Source of the DNA: Deltaproteobacteria bacterium | Lineage (GTDB): Bacteria > Myxococcota > Myxococcia > Myxococcales > 40CM-4-68-19 | Assembly: GCA_005879505.1 (NCBI GenBank) | Contig: VBKQ01000186.1 | Coordinates: 1-5,811 of the forward strand | Direction of reading: 5' to 3' | DNA: 5,811 nucleotides | Shown: in pieces, positions 1-5,811 of the stretch | Layout: each line of letters opens with the position of its first letter | Numbering within the stretch: the stretch's first letter is position 1 | Made by a program: the position numbers and the translations under genes | Notes under the pieces: model-generated | Database searches by the model: none | What the model was told of the DNA's origin: nothing | The model's input: only the letters and a program-made list of their open reading frames with translations

Positions 1-3000
1 CGGCAGTCGTACCTGGGCGCGCAGAGCGATTGGGAGGCAGCGCAGCGCCAGAAGGAAGCGCAGATCCCCGCGCAGCAGCACGAAGTGAAGAGGCCTCCCC
101 TTCCCGGTCTGCGCCTGCTTCGCGACGAGAGACCCTCGCCGCTGATCGTCCGGCTGCCGGTGCCGAAGGAGGGAGGACCAGAACCGCTACCGGCCGTCTT
201 CAGGCCGGCGGCGATCGCGATGCCCCCCGTGCCCAAGCTGGTCGCCACGAAGAAGGCAGAGGAGAAGAAGCCTGCCTCGCTTCGAAAGCCGCGGGGGCCG
301 GCGACGATCAGGCTCGAGCGCATCGAGCGCGTGGGCGGATATCCGACGAGCCAGGACGGCATCGGCCGCGGCGCCCAGACTGCCAGCATCTGGTTCCGCG
401 CCGATCACCTGGAGGATGCCCTCCTCATCCAGGGGACCAGCGCGATCGAGCTCGGCTGCAGGACGCACCTCGACGTGATGCCGTCGGTGCAGATCTTCTC
501 CGCGGTCCCCGGCCAGCCGGTGCGCGGAAAGGTCTCCCTGCTTCTGATCGCGAGCGGTGGCTACCTCGGCGGCGTCACCCCGCGCAGCGCGCAAACCGGA
601 GCGATGCTGGCCGCGGCAGCCGGCGCGGGGGCGGTGGTCGCGCGCCTGGGCGCCCTGGGGAAAGCGCTGCAGGCAGCCATCCGGGAGGCGATCGAGGACG
701 CCGCCGCGAAAGTGTTCGCTCGCGCGCAGCCGAAAGCGCCCCCGCACCTGCGACCTCGCCCGCACGCTACCGCCGCCGAGCACCACCTCGCCCGCTTCGA
801 TCATGCCCTCGGACCGCTCTTGTTCGAGGCGCGAGCGGTCCGGCAGGAAAAGCTCCAGCTGCACCGCCTGCTCGACCGCGACCACCAACAGCGCAACGTG
901 GTCGCCGCCCGGCTGGAGAGCACGCTCTCGCACCTCGCCACGGCTGCTCAGCGCACGCTGACGGACCCCAGTGCCGGACAGCTGCGCGCCCACCTCGCGC
1001 AGATCGATTCTGTGCTCGCGCGCCTGCAGGGCAAGGGCCGCGAGGAGCTGCTCGAGGGCGCCCACGCGGTGGGTTCGATTCTAAGGAAGATGAATTCCAT
1101 CGCGGCGAGCGCGGGTGGCGCATCGCACATCGCCGGGTTTCGCAAGCTGATCGAGGAGCGCAAGGCCGAGCTGCAGCGCATCGCCCGCGCCCAGCTCGCC
1201 GCTGAGCTTCCGCGCCGTAGCGCCACGGGCTTGGACGCACTGGTGGGCAAGCCGCAAGCTGCGGGCACCGCGAGCCTCCGCGGCGGATTCCAGGGCTCGG
1301 CGCACCTCGGCGGCTTCGGAGGCGGAGATCGCGGCGGGCTCGGCGCGCTGGCCGGCACGCAGGGCGCGCTGGGAACGACGCTGGCGAAGCAGCTCGAGCA
1401 CCGGCTCCGCCCCGGTCGACCCGAAGAGACCGCCAGGGTTTTCCGCGAGGGGTCGCCGAACACGGCGTTGCGGGAGCTGGCGGCAAGAGCGGAGCTGAAG
1501 CGCCAGCAGCTCGCGACCCGCGCCGTCAGGCGCCCTGCGGGTCCCATCTCCTCGGCGGCGCTTCTCGAGCGCTTTCGCGAGCACCCGAAAGGGAGCGCCT
1601 TCGCCGCGCACCTCGCACCAGGAGGACCGCTGCGCGCTCTATGCGAGGTCACGCAGCGCGGGCACGGGCTGCCCATCGGGCAGGCAGCGCAGCATTACCT
1701 GGCCTCGCGCGGGTCGAGCCAGGTGTGGAACGCGGTAGCGACGTTCAACACGCTGGTCGGTGAAGGGCACAGGCCACGCTTCAGCTTCGGCAGCTGGTTG
1801 AAGAAGAACGTATCGGACCACGTCTCCCACGCCCTGCAGGGGGTCTCGCAGACGGTGACCCAGGCGACCAGCGCCGCGACCAGCCTGGCTGTCGCCGCGC
1901 CGCGGGGGATCAGCAGCTTCGCGAACCTCGGATTGGATATCGGCCGCCGTGCGACCTCGCCGCTCGGCGGCCTGGTGCGCGGCGCGGCGCGAGGCATCGG
2001 CGGAGCGATGGTGTCCGTTGGGCGCGGCGCGCTGCGCGCGGCGGAGAACATCGGCCGCTTCCCGATCGGGGCCCTCCGCCAATCCGGACATGCGCTCGCG
2101 CAGGTCGTCTCCGGTGGCATTCACGCGGCGCGCGGGGCGGCGAGCTGGGCCCTGCGCAAGGCGGGCGCAGCCGCGGACTGGAGCCGCCATCAGGAGCAAG
2201 GTGCGGCGCACTGGCTGGGCGAGAAAGTCCATTCCGGCCTGGAGTGGGCGAGGAAGACCGGCGTCGCGGGTGCCGTCGGGACGGGTTTGCGCAAGGGGCT
2301 GAGCTTCGTCAAGAGCGCCGCCGAGCGCACGCCGCTCGGATACGCGGTGAGCAAAGGCTATGGATTCGTGAAGTCGGGTGGCCTGACCAAGGTCTGGAAC
2401 GCCACCCGCCACGTCGCCGGTCAGGCCTGGGCAGGGCTGAAGGGCGCGTATCAGACGACGTCGAAGTTCCTGCAGAGCCCGGCCGGTCAGCTCCTCGTCA
2501 CCGGTCTGTCCCTCGCCGCCAGCTTCATACCCGGCGGCATCGTGGTGAAGGCGGTGATCGGCGCCGGAATCGGCGCCATGCAGGCGATCAGCGAAGGGAA
2601 GGACTGGAAGTCGGTGCTCGCGTCCGCCGCCGGTGGCGCCCTGACCGGGGCGCTCCCCTTCCTGAAGATCGGTCCGCTGGCGAAGCTCGGAATCGGAGCG
2701 CTGCAGGGCGGGATCACGGCGCTGGCCTCGGGCGGCTCGCTCAAGGACGCCCTGAAGGGCGCGGCGGGGGGAGCTCTAGACGCGTTCGACCCCGGCGCCT
2801 TCCACGCGCTCAAGAAGCTGAAGGGGTTCACCACGGCGGAGAAGCTGCTTCACGGCAAGAACCTCTCGAAGGCGGAACGTCAACTGCTCCGGTCGCACAA
2901 GCTGGCGGCTCCGCTGCGTGCGCTGGAGAAGGCGATGTCGAATCCGCGCGCGCGCAAGACGGTCGGCGCGCTGGAGAAGGCGACGAGCCGGGGCGTCAAG

Positions 3001-5811
3001 GGCGGCATCTGGGTGAGCGGCAAGGCCGCGAAGGCGCAACATGCGCTCGACAAAGTGGTCGGAGCGGGCGACAAGCTGCACGGAGCGCTCTCGCAAGTGC
3101 ACGATCTCGCGCCGAGCCTCGCGGACGTCCTCGGCGACAACGAGGCCGGTCACTTCGTCAGCCAGGTCGGCGACTGGGCGGGTAAGAGCGACGACAAGCT
3201 GGAGAGGGCGCTCGGGTACGGGCATACCGCCTCGAGCACGCTGTCGCAGTATCGCGGGTATCTGGACAAGGGGCTCGGTTTCGCCGGCGTCAAGGACCCG
3301 GCCAAGGCGTACGAGAAGATGATGGCCCGCAAGGATCTTCGCGCCGGCAAGAAGGGCGCGCTCGAGCACGTCGCGCAGCTCAAGCTCGAGGACCACCGCC
3401 GCAAGCATCCGGAGCTGCATCTCGCCGAAGCAACGCGCAAGCGCCGGCATCCGCGTCCGGAGCGCAGCGGGTTGGAGAAGGCCATCGCTCGCGGCCGGCG
3501 GCTGGCGCGAAAGGGCCGCAGGGTGGCGCAAGGAGTCCACGACGGGCTCGGCAAGGTGCACGACGTGGTCGAGAAGGGGATCGCCGGCGCCGACAAGGTG
3601 CAGTCGGGATTGGAGCTGGCCGCCGCGCTCGCCCGGCAGGGAGCCGGCATCGCCGGCGACGACAGCGAGCTCGGGCAGTACCTGAACCAGATGGCCGATC
3701 GAGCCGAGCACATCCATGGCTTTGTCGAGACCGGAATCGGAGTCGCTCATGAATTCAGCGACAAGGTCGGCGCCACGCACGACCTGATCGAGGGCCTTCC
3801 TGGCATCCGAAGAGAGGGAGAGCGGCATCGGGTCACGACGGCGAAGGCGCACCCCGCAGCGCGGGCGCCCGCGGCGGCCCCGCACAAACACGACCCGACG
3901 AAGTCGATCCAGCACGGCCTGCGGGCCATCGAGAAGTACAAGAGGAAGGCCATCAGGGCTGGCAGGCGGATCGATTCGGGGCTGACGAAGGTCGAGACGG
4001 CGCTGAACAAGGGCGTCGCGGCGGGCAAGAAGGTCGACTCGGGTCTGGAGAAACTCGCCGCGGTCGCCGACCAGGTGGGCGACATGCTCGGCGACGACTC
4101 GGCGCTCGGCCACCTCGCGCACCAGGTCGGTGAGGGCGCTGGAAAGGGGCACGAGAAGCTCCACCAGGCGCTGCATGTCGCGCAGACCGGAGAGAAGTTC
4201 CTGCACAAGGGCCACCAGATCTTCCATCTGGGGCTGGAGGCGGCCCAAGGACATCACGCGAGACATCTCGAGAAGGTGCACGGGAAGAGACCGCCGGATG
4301 GGGTGCACGCCCACACCGAGCACCGCCCGCCGAGAGGCGGGCTCGAGCATGTGCCGCGCGAGGATCGGCAAGTCGGGTACGACGCTCACCTCGCCGTCCA
4401 CGGCTGGGACCCAGGCAAGGGGTCCTCCGGCGGCGATCATGGCAGGGCACCTCCGGAGGCGAGCCCGGAGCAGGCCGTCCAGAACGCGTTCCACTGGGTC
4501 ACCGCCTTCGGCAAGCAGGTCAGCGCGGCGGTCAAGCAGATCGAGCGGCTGATGCACGCCGGGCGCACGAAGGAAGCGGGTGACCGGGTGCAGGCGCTGC
4601 GCGCGATGAGCGAGCAGACCCGGCTCGAGGTGACGCGGGCGGTGCAAGCCGCTGCGCACGATCCCCAGCTGTCGAAACAGGCGGCGGGCGCGCGCAAGCA
4701 CTACTTGGAGATCCGCGCGCACCTGCTCCAGTTCATTCGCGGGTTGCAGGGCCTCGACCTCGACGCCGGGGTGGCCGGCGAAGCGAAGGGCGATCGCGCG
4801 CAGCCGGGCGGGTCCCCCACGCGCGCTCAGAAGCACCACGACCCGGTCGGTGATCTGATCGACGGCATCCTCGACGGCGAGGACGGAAGGATCCATGCCG
4901 ACCGCGGGCCGGCGCGCGGCGACGTCCGGGTCGTCGACTTCCAGGACGTCGACGCGGCCGCGTTGGACACGTGGATCGGCTCTGGCGAAGGGGTGATGCT
5001 CTTTTCCGAGGTCTTCGGCGCTTTCATTCCCGCGGAAGGCGCAACCGTCGTCCACCCCCGGCGGCACCGGGGCGGCGATCACGCGCCCCAGGAGCAGCGC
5101 GGGTCGCGTCCGAAGAGAGGCGGCTTCTTCGCCAGGGTATTCGACCGCCTGGAAGGATTCGCCGAGCGGATCGCCGGCTGGGCGAAGAAGGGCTCGACGC
5201 TGCTCGGCAAGGGCATGCACTACGCCGAGATCGGCATGCACGGGCTCTCGCGGCTCGAGGGCGCGGCTGGCAAGGTGCAGAGCGTCGCGGGGAAGACCGA
5301 GTCGTTCCTGGAAGGAATGGGGCTCCACACCCTCGCCGGTTACGCCGGCAAGATCGGCGGAGCCGCCGGCCGCGTAGACGAGGAGGCGAGGACCGTCCAC
5401 GGCGGGTTGAAGAAGGCCGATCACTGGATGGGCGAAGGAAAGCACGTCGCGGACGAGGTGGAGCACGGCGCCAACGCAGCGGCCGGCATCTTCGGCAAGG
5501 CAGGGCAGGCACGCTTCGGCGCGCTCGTGAGCCTCTTCAAGTCCTCGAAGCACGGCGATGGGACTGACGGCAGGCTCTCGCCCGAGAAGGTCCGGCTCGG
5601 CTCGCCCTTCGACGAGCCGCGCCGGCTCGACGTCGCCACGCTCTCGAAGATGCAGTCCTTCCTCGGCGGCGACTTCTCCGCCGTGCGCATCCATACGGGC
5701 CTCGGCGCCGCCGAGGTGACGCGGCGGTTCAACGCCGAGGCCGTCACGGTGAAGGACCACATCTTCTTCGCGCCAGGCCGCTTCAACCCGGCGTCAGTGG
5801 AAGGGCAGAAA
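1..5811 (+). CDS. Giant DUF4157 (eCIS core) domain protein, internal fragment open at both ends
   Basis: Frame 1 is open for all 1,937 codons and keeps strong G/C third-position bias throughout, so both the start and the stop lie outside the window. Early in-frame ATGs (bases 220, 478, 604) have no evident ribosome binding site, and coding bias is already present before them, so none is chosen. The C-terminal end matches DUF4157, a putative zinc-peptidase-like domain common in proteins encoded with extracellular contractile injection systems. Everything before it is mostly predicted helix: Ala/Gly/Lys/His-rich, with only two cysteines seen (residues 153 and 548), long amphipathic stretches, a duplicated hydrophobic unit and a degenerate helical repeat. 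No N-terminal signal peptide can be judged because the N-terminus is missing. The composition resembles a tail tape-measure or an elongated structural/cargo protein, but that is inference. It could equally be a large toxin carrier whose effector domain lies downstream of DUF4157. The reading frame is certain, the family assignment is strong, and the role is open. Confidence 0.93.
301..552 (+). other. Unrecognised beta-rich module in the N-terminal part
   Basis: Residues 101-184 alternate hydrophobic and polar residues in short runs typical of beta strands: ATIRLERIERVGG (101-113), ASIWFRAD (129-136), ALLIQGTSAIEL (140-151), HLDVMPSVQIFS (156-167) and VRGKVSLLLIAS (174-185). Short turns containing Gly, Pro or Asp separate them. 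This contrasts with the helix-dominated rest of the protein and suggests a small compact domain. One of the two cysteines (153) lies here. A basic, proline-rich stretch (about residues 22-100) precedes it and probably acts as a flexible linker. I do not recognise the family. An attachment or recognition domain is possible but has no direct support. Confidence 0.45.
583..1218 (+). other. Ala-rich hydrophobic helix followed by coiled-coil-like helices
   Basis: Residues 200-226 form an Ala/Gly/Leu-rich hydrophobic helix (core MLAAAAGAGAVVARLGALG, 202-220). It continues into an amphipathic helix to about 240. After a Pro/His/Arg-rich break (240-258), residues 260-406 are long charged helices with regularly spaced leucines, for example EKLQLHRLLDRDHQQRNVVA (283-302) and FRKLIEERKAELQRIARAQL (380-399), as in coiled coils or helical bundles. 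No catalytic motif is visible. The hydrophobic helix is too alanine- and arginine-containing to call a transmembrane segment with confidence. Confidence 0.45.
1222..1380 (+). other. Gly-rich flexible linker
   Basis: Residues 408-460 are dominated by Gly, Ala, Leu and Thr (for example GGFQGSAHLGGFGGGDRGGL, 428-447) with few charges and no helix-forming periodicity. This marks a flexible joint between the N-terminal helical block and the helices at about 461-600. Those later helices (for example TALRELAARAELKRQQLATR) hold the second cysteine, at residue 548, and have no recognised domain. Confidence 0.4.
1801..2475 (+). other. Gly/Ala amphipathic helical region resembling tape-measure proteins
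   Basis: Residues 601-825 are a run of short amphipathic helices rich in Gly, Ala, Ser and basic residues, broken by single Pro or Gly. Blocks recur loosely: an IG motif at 647, 666 and 684 (spacing 19 and 18), and KGLSFVKS (765-772) followed exactly 20 residues later by KGYGFVKS (785-792), with 6 of 8 residues identical. Such composition is typical of phage and contractile-injection tail tape-measure proteins and of long toxin translocation regions. Family membership cannot be shown by eye. Confidence 0.4.
2542..2793 (+). repeat. Tandem duplicated hydrophobic glycine-zipper-like unit (45-residue period)
   Basis: Residues 848-886 align without gaps to 893-931, with 16 of 39 residues identical. 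Matching landmarks are K850/K895, the IGA at 853-855/898-900, G866/G911, K870/K915, L873/L918, AAGGAL at 876-881/921-926, and P886/P931. Each unit has a hydrophobic GxxxG-like helix, a short polar loop with a Lys (GKDWK or GGSLK), then a second small-residue helix ending at proline. The preceding residues 826-847 (including GQLLVTGLSLAASFIPGG) are also hydrophobic. Together they make the most hydrophobic stretch of the window, possibly membrane-inserting hairpins or tightly packed helices. Similar small-residue blocks occur in tape-measure proteins and large exported toxins. Confidence 0.65.
3022..3213 (+). repeat. Helical repeat module, copy 1
   Basis: Residues 1008-1071 align with copy 3 (1327-1391) with one single-residue gap. 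Identity is 15 of 42 before the gap and 12 of 22 after it. The hallmark is a helix with spaced Lys-hydrophobic pairs (ALDKVVGAGDKLHGAL, 1015-1030), the turn LGDN (1044-1047), then AGHFVSQVGDWAGK (1049-1062) and KLERAL (1066-1071). It is followed by a Gly/Tyr-rich helix to about 1096, then a basic and His-rich linker (1101-1160, including RKRRHPRPERSG) leading to copy 2. No catalytic residues are evident. Confidence 0.65.
3544..3705 (+). repeat. Helical repeat module, copy 2
   Basis: Residues 1182-1235 align without gaps to copy 3 (1327-1380) at a fixed offset of 145 residues, with 25 of 54 identical. Shared anchors are GLxKV, KGxA, KVxSGLE, AAxA, GDDSxLG and a following Gln. The copy is likely a pair of amphipathic helices joined at the GDDS turn (1219-1222). 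The same helix continues to about residue 1256 with more divergent sequence. An arginine/alanine/His-rich spacer (about 1266-1300) separates it from copy 3. Confidence 0.7.
3979..4173 (+). repeat. Helical repeat module, copy 3
   Basis: Residues 1327-1391 are the best representative of the repeat, being clearly alignable with both copy 1 and copy 2. Order of elements: GLTKVETALNKGVAAGKKV (1327-1345), DSGLEKLAAVADQVG (1346-1360), the turn LGDDSALG (1363-1370), HLAHQVGEGAGKGHEKLHQAL (1371-1391, with HQVG and KL matching copy 1). The first half has an approximately 11-residue rhythm of Gly-hydrophobic-Lys positions, as seen in apolipoprotein- or LEA-like amphipathic helices. That comparison is only of pattern. 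Confidence 0.7.
4204..4440 (+). other. Histidine-rich spacer
   Basis: Residues 1402-1450 contain 11 histidines (1402, 1405, 1409, 1418, 1419, 1422, 1427, 1436, 1438, 1441, 1450), and more follow at 1463, 1467 and 1480. Pro, Gly and Arg increase after residue 1428, so the end is probably disordered. It separates repeat copy 3 from the helical block at about 1491. Metal binding or pH-dependent behaviour is possible, but His enrichment also runs more weakly through the whole protein, so this may be a compositional peak only. Confidence 0.5.
4471..4770 (+). other. Helical bundle-like segment, unrecognised
   Basis: Residues 1491-1590 look like three or four amphipathic helices of conventional globular composition: about 1491-1520 (including VSAAVKQIERLMHAG), 1522-1555 (including TKEAGDRVQALRAMSEQT) and 1560-1583 (including KHYLEIRAHLLQFIRGLQG). 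This is less Gly-rich and less repetitive than the repeat copies, so it may be a distinct folded domain. No family recognised and no active-site motif seen. Confidence 0.4.
4840..5055 (+). other. Acidic island between repeat copies 3 and 4
   Basis: Residues 1614-1685 are rich in Asp and Glu (DPVGDLIDGILDGEDGR, 1614-1630; VRVVDFQDVDAAALDTWIG, 1642-1660) and end in a hydrophobic, possibly beta-strand segment (GVMLFSEVFGAFIPAEGATV, 1664-1683). The surroundings are strongly basic and His-rich, so this reverses the local charge. It is followed by a basic linker (about 1685-1707). Function unknown; it might be a short interaction motif or small domain. Confidence 0.35.
5233..5400 (+). repeat. Probable diverged copy 4 of the helical repeat
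   Basis: Residues 1745-1800 share the order of landmarks but less identity. KVQS (1758-1761) matches KVQS of copy 2 (1199-1202). It is followed 21 residues later by AGYAGKIGGAAGRVDEE (1779-1795), which can be laid on AGHFVSQVGDWAGKSDD of copy 1 with one gap (A, G, G, A, G, D shared). Gly- and Lys-spaced helices flank it on both sides (about 1721-1744 and 1800-1842). It sits directly before the DUF4157 domain. The relationship is plausible but could be compositional convergence. Confidence 0.4.
5599..5811 (+). other. DUF4157 / eCIS core domain, truncated by window end
   Basis: Residues 1867-1937 carry the family signature: a Pro/Asp-containing lead-in, then GGDFSAVRIHTG (1889-1900), a helix with paired alanines, AEAVTV (1912-1917), HIFFAPGRFNP (1920-1930) and EGQK (1934-1937). 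In the family this is followed directly by a segment ending in an HExxH motif, which would make a zinc-binding site, so the putative catalytic residues lie just past the window. The visible part covers most of the usual ~80-residue domain. Known of the family: it is found in very many eCIS-linked proteins, often near toxin domains. Its biochemical activity is poorly established. Position is notable, since many DUF4157 proteins carry the domain near the N-terminus, whereas here at least 1,866 residues precede it. Confidence 0.92.

Noticed and set aside
220..606. Possible gene starts at in-frame ATG 220, 478 or 604
   Set aside because: No convincing Shine-Dalgarno sequence precedes them and the frame is already open with coding-like bias from base 1, so the real start is most likely upstream.
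583..720. Transmembrane helix at residues 200-226
   Set aside because: The segment is Ala/Gly-rich with an arginine inside and runs into an amphipathic charged helix; it is as consistent with a soluble buried helix.
30..1205. 391-codon open frame in the third forward frame, with minus-strand frames of 140-290 codons over the first 2.4 kb
   Set aside because: Arg/Ala/Pro/Gly-dominated products with no domain, typical out-of-frame shadows in high-GC coding DNA; the 1,937-codon frame covers the same bases with proper third-position bias.
2776..5760. Open frame of 994 codons on the minus strand
   Set aside because: It lies codon-for-codon opposite frame 1, where stops need TTA, CTA or TCA in the sense strand; these are nearly absent in such GC-rich codon use. 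The sense frame is open across the whole window and carries DUF4157, while the antisense product shows no recognisable domain.
5599..5811. Calling an active zinc peptidase
   Set aside because: The HExxH motif of the family would fall just beyond the window end, so the metal ligands cannot be seen.
1..5811. Search for CRISPR arrays, tRNA or rRNA genes, insertion-sequence ends and terminators
   Set aside because: No exact short direct repeats with spacers, no RNA gene sequence, no terminal inverted repeats and no hairpin-plus-T tract were noticed; all sequence is accounted for by one coding frame.

Overview
The window is one uninterrupted coding frame. Reading from base 1 on the + strand gives 1,937 codons with no stop to base 5811, so this is an internal slice of a single giant gene. 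Its start lies upstream and its stop downstream. There is no intergenic DNA, RNA gene, promoter, terminator, CRISPR array or mobile element. The DNA is very GC-rich by eye, with third codon positions nearly all G or C (17 of the first 20 codons, 19 of the 20 codons at 5641-5700). This suggests a high-GC bacterium such as a myxobacterium-like proteobacterium, an actinobacterium or a Chloroflexi/Gemmatimonadota-type lineage. The sequence does not settle which.

The one part I recognise firmly is the last ~70 residues, which match the DUF4157 ('eCIS core') domain. The window ends a few residues before the place where that family carries its HExxH motif. DUF4157 proteins are recurrent companions of extracellular contractile injection systems (eCIS, phage-tail-like particles), so the gene is probably part of, or cargo of, such a system. 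That link rests on the domain alone, because no neighbouring gene is visible.

Layout by residue of the visible frame: 1-100 basic and Pro-rich, low complexity; 101-184 a predicted beta-rich module; 195-406 Ala-rich hydrophobic and coiled-coil-like helices; 408-460 a Gly-rich linker; 461-600 more helices; 601-825 Gly/Ala amphipathic helices resembling tape-measure proteins; 848-931 a duplicated 45-residue-period hydrophobic, glycine-zipper-like unit; 1008-1391 three diverged copies of a helical module, separated by basic and His-rich linkers; 1402-1480 a His-rich spacer; 1491-1590 a helical bundle-like segment; 1614-1685 an acidic island; 1745-1800 a probable fourth repeat copy; 1867-1937 DUF4157, cut by the window edge.

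The most interesting point is the architecture: more than 1,860 residues of repetitive, helical, nearly cysteine-free sequence lie in front of a DUF4157 domain. The internal repeats can be aligned by eye and appear unnamed. Large open frames on the other strand and in other frames, including one of 994 codons, are by-products of GC-rich codon use.
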